A stretch of DNA of 6,442 nucleotides. Origin: Wenzhouxiangella sp. (GTDB lineage Bacteria > Pseudomonadota > Gammaproteobacteria > Xanthomonadales > Wenzhouxiangellaceae). The notes below the pieces were generated by a model. That model ran no database searches, had not been told where the DNA came from, and saw only the letters and a program-made list of their open reading frames with translations. The translations under genes were made by a program, and so were the position numbers. Location: positions 1 through 6,442 of the forward strand of contig JAASTB010000131.1 in the NCBI GenBank assembly GCA_021767625.1, given 5' to 3'. Every line of letters starts with the position of its first letter. Position 1 is the first letter of the stretch. Shown here piece by piece: positions 1 to 5,698 of the stretch.

Positions 1-1239
1 CCCTTGATCTCGACGCGGGCAACGCTCCTGGAGGATCAGGCCCGCGGGCGCATGAGCGCCGAGGCGTTCGCCTATATCGCCGGCGGCGCGGGCGAGGAAC
101 GCACCATGGCGGCCAACCGGTCGGCCTTCGACGGCTGGCGCATCGTGCCGCGCTACCTGCGCGATGTCGAAACACGCGACACCGGCATCGAGCTGTTCGG
201 GACCCGCCTGCCCTCGCCGTTCCTGCTCGCGCCCATCGGCGTGCTCGAAATGGCGCATACCCAGGCCGACCGCGCGGTGGCGAAGGCGGCCGCGGCCGAG
301 CGCGTTCCGTTCATCTTCTCCAATCAGGCCTCGGTGCCGATGGAAGAGACGGCCGCTTGCATGGGTGATTCGCCGCGCTGGTTCCAGCTGTACTGGTCCA
401 AGTCCAACGAGGTGGTGGCAAGCTTCGTCGAGCGCGCCGAGCGCTGCGGCTGCTCGGCCATCGCCGTGACGCTCGACACCACGGTGCTCGGCTGGCGCCC
501 GCGCGACCTCGACCTGGCTTTCCTGCCTTTCCTGCGGGGCCAGGGCATCGCGCAGTACACCAGCGACCCGGTATTCATGCAGCAGGTGAGCGAGCGCCCC
601 GATTCCGGTCGACCGCCCGAGGCGCCGCTGAATCATCACGCCATCGGCACCGCCATTGCGCAGGCGCGCAACGTGCCTGGCCCGACGTTTTCCAATCTCA
701 AAAGCGGCAAGGCCCGGCGCGCCGTCCAGCACTTCATCGAAACCTACTCGCGTCCTTCGCTTACCTGGGACGAGCTGGCTTTCCTGCGCGAGCACACCAA
801 ACTGCCGATCCTGCTCAAGGGCATCCTCGATGCCGACAACGCGCAGCGCGCCGTCGACCACGGCATCAACGGCATCGTGATCTCCAACCACGGCGGCCGC
901 CAGGTCGACGGGGCCGTGGCCACACTCGACGCCCTGCCCGATATCGCCCGCGCGGTCGACGGCCGCATGAAGATTCTCCTCGACAGCGGCATCCGCAGCG
1001 GCGCCGATGCTTTCAAGGCCATTGCCCTCGGCGCCGACGCCGTGTGCATCGGGCGGCCTTATGCCTACGCCCTCGCCGTCGGCGGGGAAGCGGGTGTGCG
1101 CGAGTGCCTGCAGAATTTCAAGGCCGACTTCGACTTGACGATGGGTCTGTCGGGCTGCCGTTCGATTGCCGAAATCGGACCGGAGTGCCTCGTTGAGGCG
1201 GGATCCGGGCGTTCGGCCGACGCGAATGCGTTAGAATAG
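1..1239 (+). CDS. FMN-dependent alpha-hydroxy-acid oxidase, lactate 2-monooxygenase-like (5' partial)
   Basis: Flavin enzyme oxidising an L-2-hydroxy acid, probably lactate; the monooxygenase branch releases acetate and CO2. Numbering from the TTG at position 4, FMN/substrate residues of the glycolate oxidase family are all visible: Tyr24 in a YIAGGAGEE stretch, Tyr130 (FQLYWSK), Asp158 (VTLDT), Lys272 (LLKG), catalytic His296 and Arg299 in SNHGGRQVDGA, the phosphate-binding DSGIRSG (327-333) and GRP (350-352). The long middle segment (VLGWRPRDLDLAF onward) and the DLTMGLSGCRSI end resemble lactate 2-monooxygenase more than LldD or glycolate oxidase. No signal peptide or membrane segment is seen, so it is probably soluble. 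The frame is open to base 1 and family members usually have roughly 20-30 residues before this point, so TTG at 4 is unlikely to be the true start. The final residues (about 398-411) look non-conserved. Oxidase versus monooxygenase chemistry cannot be decided here. Confidence 0.85.
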   Translation, partial: PLISTRATLLEDQARGRMSAEAFAYIAGGAGEERTMAANRSAFDGWRIVPRYLRDVETRDTGIELFGTRLPSPFLLAPIGVLEMAHTQADRAVAKAAAAERVPFIFSNQASVPMEETAACMGDSPRWFQLYWSKSNEVVASFVERAERCGCSAIAVTLDTTVLGWRPRDLDLAFLPFLRGQGIAQYTSDPVFMQQVSERPDSGRPPEAPLNHHAIGTAIAQARNVPGPTFSNLKSGKARRAVQHFIETYSRPSLTWDELAFLREHTKLPILLKGILDADNAQRAVDHGINGIVISNHGGRQVDGAVATLDALPDIARAVDGRMKILLDSGIRSGADAFKAIALGADAVCIGRPYAYALAVGGEAGVRECLQNFKADFDLTMGLSGCRSIAEIGPECLVEAGSGRSADANALE

Positions 1240-1245
1240 CGGCTA
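1209..1245 (+). promoter_or_regulatory. Candidate promoter for the thiamine operon, overlapping the oxidase stop codon
   Basis: TAGAAT at 1232-1237 matches the sigma70 -10 consensus at five of six positions; its last T is the first base of the oxidase stop codon. It would place the transcription start near 1243-1245, exactly where the riboswitch P1 stem begins. The -35 side is poor (GCGTTC at 17-bp spacing), so an activator or a weak promoter would be needed. A 7-bp dyad, GAATAGC-G-GCTATTC (1234-1248), covers the -10 and start point. Inferred from position and -10 match only. Confidence 0.4.
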
Positions 1246-1338
1246 TTCCTCGGGGTGGCGTTTACGCCTGAGACACCCAGCCGGGTGGACCCGTTGAACC
1301 TGATCCGGTTAATGCCGGCGTAGGGACAGGAACGATAG
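1243..1338 (+). promoter_or_regulatory. TPP riboswitch (THI element)
   Basis: Thiamine-pyrophosphate-sensing aptamer in the leader of the TonB receptor gene. The conserved parts appear in order: GGGGTG (1252-1257), CTGAGA (1268-1273, pyrimidine recognition), ACCCG (1289-1293), GAACCTGATC (1296-1305) and the TAATGCCGGCGTAGGGA core (1310-1326). P1 is TTCCT (1246-1250) with AGGAA (1328-1332), possibly extended by CTAT (1243-1246, sharing T1246) with ATAG (1335-1338). P2 is GGGT (1253-1256) with ACCC (1289-1292). P3 is a tiny GCG/CGC stem with a 4-nt loop. An optional extra stem, CACCC (1274-1278) with GGGTG (1283-1287), sits between CTGAGA and ACCC. P5 is CCGG (1305-1308) with CCGG (1315-1318). 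Bound TPP is expected to repress the downstream operon. Confidence 0.96.
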
Positions 1339-1368
1339 AGCACCCTTCGCCCCTGGCAAGGGTGCTTT
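1339..1368 (+). terminator. Hairpin just after the riboswitch, possible attenuator
   Basis: Perfect 9-bp stem AGCACCCTT (1339-1347) with AAGGGTGCT (1358-1366) and a 10-nt loop, beginning one base after the extended P1. Only three T residues follow (1366-1368), so it is weak as an intrinsic terminator. Its CACCC strand (1341-1345) is complementary to GGGTG in the aptamer at 1253-1257 and 1283-1287, so mutually exclusive pairing with the ligand-free aptamer is possible. Either a terminator arm of the expression platform or a structural spacer. Confidence 0.5.
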
Positions 1369-1390
1369 CGACAATCCCCCGTGCATTCCG

Positions 1391-1419
1391 GGTCTCCACC
1401 GACTTTCATCCTGGAGACT
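1391..1419 (+). promoter_or_regulatory. Shine-Dalgarno-sequestering hairpin (riboswitch expression platform)
   Basis: GGTCTCCA (1391-1398) pairs with TGGAGACT (1412-1419): seven Watson-Crick pairs plus a terminal G-U, with a 13-nt loop. The 3' strand contains GGAG (1413-1416), the ribosome-binding site 8 nt before the receptor ATG at 1425. Folding would block translation, the usual mode of THI elements in Gram-negative bacteria. GTCTC (1392-1396) is also complementary to GAGAC (1270-1274), which overlaps the conserved CTGAGA of the aptamer. That supplies a possible anti-sequestor pairing in the TPP-free state. The pairing is seen; the switching model is inferred. Confidence 0.6.
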
Positions 1420-1424
1420 CAAAC

Positions 1425-3542
1425 ATGAAAATGACCCATCTGATCGGCGGCCTCCTGCTGGCCTCGCCGATCGCCGTTTCGGCACAATCCGACCTGCCGC
1501 CCTGGCAGGACGAACCCATGGTGGTCACGGCCGACTTCCGCGCGCCCGACCTGTTCGACCTGGGCACCAGCGTGACCGTCATCGACGGCGAGACCGTCTG
1601 GCAGCGCGGCGCCTCGCACCTGCAGCACGTGCTCAACACCGCGCCCAACGTCAATTTCTCCACCGGCGCCTCGCGCGGCCGCTTCTTCCAGATCCGCGGC
1701 ATCGGCTCGCGCAGCCAGTTCGTCGAGCCGATGAACGCATCGGTGGGCCTGCTCATCGACGGCATCGACCTCACCGGCCTGGGTGGCGCGGCCACAACGC
1801 TGGATGTCGAGCAGATCGAGATCCTGCGCGGCCCGCAGGGCACCCTGTTCGGCGCCAACGCCCTGGCCGGGCTGATCAACATCGTCTCGGGCAGCCCCAC
1901 GGAGACGTTCACGAGCCGCGTGGAAGCCAGCGTGGGCAACTACGGCATGCGCCGCTTCGAGGGCGTGATTTCCGGGCCGATCAACGACCAACTGGGTTAC
2001 CGCCTGGCCTACGCCAACCACCAGAGCGACGGCTTCCAGGACAACGCCTTCCTCGACCGCGACGACGTCCAGCACATCGATGAGCAGACCTTTCGCGGCA
2101 AGCTCAGCTGGGAACCGGCAGACAACCTGCGCGTGGACCTGACCGGCCTGTTCCTCGACGTGGACAACGGCTACGACGGCTTCTCCCTGGACAACACGCG
2201 CACAACGCTTTCCGACGAGCCAGGGCACGACCGCCAGGAAACCGTCGCCGGATCGGTGCACGTGAACTGGCGCGCCCACCGAGATTTCAGCATCGAGGCG
2301 TTGGCCAGTCGCACCGACGCCGACCTGGAGTACGGTTACGACGAGGACTGGAGTTTCGACGGATTCTGCGAAGTCTACGACTGCATCTACGACGGCTACT
2401 CGTCTTTCGACAACTACATCCGCGGCGACCGCAACAACACCGTGGACCTGCGCGCTGTGTCCAACACTTCGGCCGGCGAACTGGGCTGGGTGGTCGGCGT
2501 CTACAGCCGCGATCAGTCGCAGGACCTGCGTCGTGAGTACACCTACATCGAAGAGGACTTCCTTTTCGACTACGACACCGACAGCCGGGCCGTCTACGGC
2601 CAGCTCGACGTACCGCTGGCCGAGCGGCTGGTACTGGTCGCCGGGCTCCGTCGCGAACAGCGCGACGTGCGCTACAGCGACAGCGACGGCGCGACCTTCG
2701 AGCCCGACGAGAACATGTGGGGCGGCAAGCTGGCGCTGGAATACCGCACCGCCGGCGGCGGTCTCGCCTACGCCCTGGCTTCGCGCGGTTACAAGGCCGG
2801 CGGCGTCAACGCCGATTCGCTCATTCCCGACAGCCAGCGCGAATTCGCCACCGAGCTGATGTGGAACTACGAGCTGGGCCTCAAGACGCGCCTGCTCGAC
2901 GGCCGGCTGGACCTCCGGACCGCGGTATTCTTCCAGGACCGCGACGACATCCAGACCGAGCAGTCCCTTGTGGAACCGATCGAAGGCGACAACTGCCCCT
3001 GCCAGTTCATCGAGTACAAGACCAATGCCACGGCCGGGCGCAGCTACGGCCTGGAGGCAGAGATCAACTGGCACATCAACCGCGCCGTGCGCGCCTTTGC
3101 CAGCGTGGGCCTTCTGGAATCACAGTTCGACGACTTCCTCAACTACTCACACGTCGACGCCGATCCCGACACCGGCGAGCCCTACGACATGGATGGGCGC
3201 GAGCTGCCGCATGCACCGGGCTACATGTTCAACCTCGGCGCGGTCTTCCAGCTGAGCGATCACTGGTATGCGCGCGTCGAGGCCGAGGGCAAGGACGGCT
3301 TCTTTTTCTCGAGCCGGCACGAAACCCGGGCCGATCCCTACGAGATGTTCCATGCCCGCCTGGGCTATCGCAGCCAGCACTGGGATCTGGCGCTGTGGGC
3401 GCGCAACATCACCGACGAGGACATCAAGACGCGTGGCTTCGGCGGATTCGGCAACGACCCGCGCGACGGCTATGCCGTGGAGCCCTACTTCCAGTACGGC
3501 GAACCGCGCGTCGTGGGTGTTACGGCCGCCTATGTCTTCTGA
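1425..3542 (+). CDS. TonB-dependent outer-membrane receptor, probable thiamine uptake (705 aa)
   Basis: Outer-membrane 22-strand barrel with a plug, importing its ligand with energy from TonB-ExbB-ExbD. Signal peptide residues 1-20, likely cut after AVSA. TonB box PMVVTA at 31-36. Plug about 45-165 with IRGIG (90-94) and the family signature LRGPQGTLFG (134-143). The barrel fills the rest and ends in a terminal Phe (VTAAYVF), the outer-membrane insertion signal. The length is normal. ATG 1425 is chosen because GGAG lies 8 nt upstream and a signal peptide follows at once; an upstream in-frame GTG (1362) lies inside the leader hairpin. Ligand assignment rests on the TPP riboswitch and the pnuT neighbour, the known context of thiamine receptors, not on binding residues. 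Two predicted loops carry Cys pairs: Cys315/Cys320 in an acidic, Tyr-rich stretch and Cys524-Pro-Cys526. Other vitamin or thiamine-precursor ligands remain possible. Confidence 0.88.
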   Translation: MKMTHLIGGLLLASPIAVSAQSDLPPWQDEPMVVTADFRAPDLFDLGTSVTVIDGETVWQRGASHLQHVLNTAPNVNFSTGASRGRFFQIRGIGSRSQFVEPMNASVGLLIDGIDLTGLGGAATTLDVEQIEILRGPQGTLFGANALAGLINIVSGSPTETFTSRVEASVGNYGMRRFEGVISGPINDQLGYRLAYANHQSDGFQDNAFLDRDDVQHIDEQTFRGKLSWEPADNLRVDLTGLFLDVDNGYDGFSLDNTRTTLSDEPGHDRQETVAGSVHVNWRAHRDFSIEALASRTDADLEYGYDEDWSFDGFCEVYDCIYDGYSSFDNYIRGDRNNTVDLRAVSNTSAGELGWVVGVYSRDQSQDLRREYTYIEEDFLFDYDTDSRAVYGQLDVPLAERLVLVAGLRREQRDVRYSDSDGATFEPDENMWGGKLALEYRTAGGGLAYALASRGYKAGGVNADSLIPDSQREFATELMWNYELGLKTRLLDGRLDLRTAVFFQDRDDIQTEQSLVEPIEGDNCPCQFIEYKTNATAGRSYGLEAEINWHINRAVRAFASVGLLESQFDDFLNYSHVDADPDTGEPYDMDGRELPHAPGYMFNLGAVFQLSDHWYARVEAEGKDGFFFSSRHETRADPYEMFHARLGYRSQHWDLALWARNITDEDIKTRGFGGFGNDPRDGYAVEPYFQYGEPRVVGVTAAYVF

Positions 3543-3549
3543 TCGCCTC

Positions 3550-3562
3550 GAGCGGAACGCTC
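3550..3562 (+). other. Short hairpin over the pnuT ribosome-binding region
   Basis: GAGCG (3550-3554), GAA loop, CGCTC (3558-3562): a perfect 5-bp stem ending one base before the pnuT ATG at 3564. The only SD-like sequence here, GCGGAA, lies inside it. Ribosomes finishing the receptor gene (stop 3540-3542) would melt it, which would couple pnuT translation to the receptor. The structure is small, so this is tentative. Confidence 0.35.
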
Positions 3563-3563
3563 C

Positions 3564-4205
3564 ATGAATCCCGAAGGCCTGTTCGAGCAACTCGCCCAGC
3601 GCTGGGCGCAGATGTCCGGCTGGGAGCTGGCGGCGGTCGTCCTGGCCGTCGCCTACCTGCTGCTGGCCGTGCGCCAAAACCGCTGGTGCTGGGCGGCGGC
3701 CCTCGTCAGCACGGCGATCTTCACCGTGCTGTTCTGGCACGTTCAGCTCGTGATGCAATCAGCGCTCAACGGCTACTACATGGCCATGGCCGTCTACGGC
3801 TGGTGGCACTGGCAACACGGCGACGGCAGTGACCAGACCGGCGGCCTGCCCATCCATCGCTGGGGAGCGAAGCAGCACGCCGTCGCGCTGGGTATGATCG
3901 CCGCCTGCGCACTGACGTCGGGCTACTTGCTCGACAGCCATAGCGACGCCGCCTGGCCCTACCTCGACTCCTTCGTCACCTGGGGCGCGGTGGTTACCAC
4001 CTTCATGGTCGCGCGCAAAGTGCTGGACAACTGGGCCTACTGGATGGTCATCAACAGCCTGGCCATCGTGCTGTTCGTCGACCGCGGCATGGCGCTGACC
4101 GCCCTGCTCCACGCCACCTACCTGGTGATCTCGGTCTTCGGCTGGATCAGCTGGATTCGCGACTATCGCCGCCAGCCGGCCGAGACCGCCGTGGAACCGT
4201 CGTGA
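3564..4205 (+). CDS. pnuT: PnuC-family transporter, probable thiamine transporter PnuT (213 aa)
   Basis: Inner-membrane vitamin facilitator of the PnuC family, whose members move nicotinamide riboside (PnuC), riboflavin (PnuX) or thiamine (PnuT) by facilitated diffusion and depend on an intracellular kinase to trap the substrate. About seven hydrophobic segments (roughly 19-36, 42-62, 65-83, 104-123, 134-150, 155-173, 176-197) fit the 7-TM PnuC fold. Family motifs seen: WEL (20-22), AVRQNRWCW (35-43), NGYYMAMAVYGWW (69-81), KVLDNWAYWMVIN (152-164) and the Trp-rich end VFGWISW (191-197), followed by a basic tail. Length is typical. It starts 21 nt after the receptor stop and overlaps the kinase start by 4 nt. 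The thiamine rather than nicotinamide riboside assignment comes from the TPP riboswitch and receptor; no nadR-like gene is present. Confidence 0.88.
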   Translation: MNPEGLFEQLAQRWAQMSGWELAAVVLAVAYLLLAVRQNRWCWAAALVSTAIFTVLFWHVQLVMQSALNGYYMAMAVYGWWHWQHGDGSDQTGGLPIHRWGAKQHAVALGMIAACALTSGYLLDSHSDAAWPYLDSFVTWGAVVTTFMVARKVLDNWAYWMVINSLAIVLFVDRGMALTALLHATYLVISVFGWISWIRDYRRQPAETAVEPS

Positions 4206-4945
4206 CCGAAGCCCTGACCCTCATCGATACCTGGCGCGACTGGGGGCTCCCCCTGGTCTCGCGCCCGCGACTGATCGAGCGCATCGAGGTCGGCAAGACC
4301 AATCGCAACTACCGATTGCAGGCCCCGGGGCTGGACGAGGACCTGCTGCTGCGCATCAACCACCCGGACCCGGCGCGGCTGGGCATCGACCGCGAGCGCG
4401 AGCGGCGGATCATCGACCTGACCGCCCGTGCGGGCCTTTCCCGGCCCTACCGGCACTGGGATCCCGCGCAGCGCTTCGTCGTGTTCCCCTACCTGGCGGG
4501 CCGAACCTGGACGCACGCGGATTTCGAGGATCCGCGGCAAGTCGACCGGCTGCGGCAGATGCTCGAAAAGCTTCATGCCATCGAACCGGGCGCGCCGCGG
4601 CGTCTCTACCACGCTTACCTGCTGGACTACTGGCAGCGGCTCGAGCGGGCCGGGCGCATCGATTCGGCGCTGGAACGCGCCTGGCGAGACTTCGAACCAC
4701 GCCTTCGAGCCTTCGACCGGGACGACTGGCCGGTCCGCCTGGTCCACCACGACCTCATCCCCGACAACATTCTGGAAACACCCGAAGGTCTCTGCCTGAT
4801 CGACTGGGAATACGCCGCACCGGGCCACCCGGACATCGACGTGTGGACGGTCGACCCGGCCGCCGTGGACGAACCCTTCGTGGCCGAGATGATGGAATGG
4901 ATCAACGGCCTGTGGGAACGCCTGGTCGGACTGCCCGAGTCTTAG
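4202..4945 (+). CDS. APH/choline-kinase-fold kinase, probable thiamine kinase (247 aa)
   Basis: Cytoplasmic ATP-dependent small-molecule kinase of the aminoglycoside phosphotransferase/choline kinase superfamily. The Brenner motif HHDLIPDN has catalytic Asp184 and metal-binding Asn189; the DFG-equivalent IDWEYA has Asp201. The N-lobe holds a Gly/Asn-rich nucleotide loop GKTNRNYRL (31-39). The usual ATP-binding Lys position appears to be Arg51 (LLLRIN), as also in E. coli ThiK (VVRQP), and LIDWEYA is shared with ThiK. The likely reaction is thiamine to thiamine monophosphate, trapping what PnuT admits; ThiL would then make TPP. The GTG start at 4202 overlaps the pnuT TGA (GTGA), implying translational coupling; no good SD of its own is obvious. 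The C-terminal lobe after Asp201 is short (46 residues) compared with ThiK. Choline/ethanolamine kinase or another salvage kinase is possible, but the riboswitch context argues for thiamine. No confident gene symbol. Confidence 0.78.
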   Translation: MTEALTLIDTWRDWGLPLVSRPRLIERIEVGKTNRNYRLQAPGLDEDLLLRINHPDPARLGIDRERERRIIDLTARAGLSRPYRHWDPAQRFVVFPYLAGRTWTHADFEDPRQVDRLRQMLEKLHAIEPGAPRRLYHAYLLDYWQRLERAGRIDSALERAWRDFEPRLRAFDRDDWPVRLVHHDLIPDNILETPEGLCLIDWEYAAPGHPDIDVWTVDPAAVDEPFVAEMMEWINGLWERLVGLPES

Positions 4946-4964
4946 CCCCCCCTGGTTCAAGCCG

Positions 4965-5615
4965 CTAGTCCTGCGGCGGCTCGACGGGCAGTTCCCAGCT
5001 GTATTCGAATTCCGTGACGCGGCCTTCTTCATCGGTGGCGATGCGATAGCCCGTGGCATCGCCGAAGCGTTCACCGTCGACGAAGAAATACTCGCCGCCG
5101 CGCTGCTCCATGCGCATCTCGTCGGCCGTCATTTCCGGTTCGCTGAACGGAAAGCCGAAATGCAGGGCCAGGGCGGCCGAAACGACGCGCCTGGCATCGG
5201 CCTCGGAGCCAATCCGGAAATCGTCGGGCAACAGCTTGACGAAACCATCGCGCTTGCGCGGCTGGTCGAAGCGGTGCAGGCGCAGAACCTCGCCGTCGTG
5301 AACCGCCATGAACACCAGGCTCTCGCCATCGCTGCGCTCACTGGCATAGGACACCTTCCAGACATCGGCGGTCAGCAACTCGTCGATCGCATCGGCGTGA
5401 AAGGGTTCGACGGAATTCACCGCGCTGACGCCCTGGTCGGACTCCTCGAGCAAGTACGCCCGGATCTGCTGCGGCGGCTTGGCCGTGGCGACAGCCGCCG
5501 AGAACAGCAACAGTGCCGCCGAAATTGCTCCCAGCGCGGCTGACCGGCGCGCGCCGCTGCGCGGAGCTGCGGACTGATCGAGACGAATTAGCTTGTGGGC
5601 GTCGAGTCTTTGCAT
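4965..5615 (-). CDS. Predicted exported protein of unknown function (216 aa)
   Basis: Not recognised. ATG at 5615-5613 is chosen because GGAGG (5627-5623 on the minus strand) lies 7 nt upstream; an in-frame GTG at 5648 would add 11 residues but lies within the leader hairpin. The N-terminus has a long polar, basic region (1-24, with RR at 23-24), a hydrophobic core about 26-43 and AVATA (41-45) before Lys46: a signal peptide with an unusually long n-region, or else a membrane anchor. No lipobox Cys; the mature part has no Cys at all. The mature part (about 170 aa) is acidic and mixed in character, with a predicted helix near ADARRVVSAALALHF and strand-rich ends (GEYFFVDGERFG, RVTEFEYSWEL). 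Convergent with the thiamine kinase, whose stop codon is 19 nt away, and downstream of djlA on the same strand with an 83-nt gap holding a strong hairpin. No catalytic motif is seen. Confidence 0.75.
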   Translation of the reverse strand: MQRLDAHKLIRLDQSAAPRSGARRSAALGAISAALLLFSAAVATAKPPQQIRAYLLEESDQGVSAVNSVEPFHADAIDELLTADVWKVSYASERSDGESLVFMAVHDGEVLRLHRFDQPRKRDGFVKLLPDDFRIGSEADARRVVSAALALHFGFPFSEPEMTADEMRMEQRGGEYFFVDGERFGDATGYRIATDEEGRVTEFEYSWELPVEPPQD

Positions 5616-5622
5616 CGATGGG

Positions 5623-5670
5623 CCTCCGGTTTTGATCCGTGTGCCCACCCTACGGCATCAACGAACCGGA
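5623..5670 (-). promoter_or_regulatory. Long interrupted leader hairpin covering the ribosome-binding site of the exported-protein gene
   Basis: Given as + strand bases: TCCGGTT (5625-5631), TTGAT (5632-5636) and CCGT (5637-5640) pair respectively with AACCGGA (5664-5670), ATCAA (5657-5661) and ACGG (5652-5655). That makes 16 Watson-Crick pairs, interrupted only by a 2-nt bulge (5662-5663) and a 1-nt bulge (5656), with an 11-nt loop. In the minus-strand mRNA the closing arm AACCGGA takes in GGA of the GGAGG ribosome-binding site (5627-5623), 7 nt before the ATG. No U-tract follows, so it is not a standard terminator. Probably a translation-control element, though it could also act as a DNA dyad. 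Confidence 0.6.
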
Positions 5671-5698
5671 TGTGCCAACGAAGCTCGAATGGATCGAC

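Noticed and set aside
1362..1424. GTG at 1362 as an alternative receptor start adding 21 residues
   Set aside because: It lies in the 3' arm of the leader hairpin, has no ribosome-binding site, and would place polar residues before an intact signal peptide.
1419..3074. 551-codon open frame on the minus strand inside the receptor gene
   Set aside because: Product is Val/Ala/Gly-rich low-complexity, with no family motif; it is the mirror frame of a high-GC gene whose + strand product is unmistakable.
2717..3832. 371-codon + strand frame bridging the receptor and pnuT
   Set aside because: Arg/Ala/Gly-rich translation running out of frame through two well-supported genes; no start signal or domain.
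4946..4952. Run of seven C as a phase-variable tract
   Set aside because: It lies after the stop codons of both flanking genes, so length changes would not alter either protein.
4961..4977. GCCGC/GCGGC hairpin between the convergent genes as a shared terminator
   Set aside because: Only 5 bp, no T-tract on either side, and it overlaps the minus-strand stop codon.
4163..5074. 303-codon minus strand frame opposite the kinase gene
   Set aside because: Overlaps the kinase and the end of the exported gene out of frame; composition typical of a GC-rich shadow.
5673..5678. Minus-strand TTGGCA as a -35 box for the exported gene
   Set aside because: The best -10-like sequence (TAGGGT) is 20 nt away, too far, and lies inside the leader hairpin; no convincing promoter.
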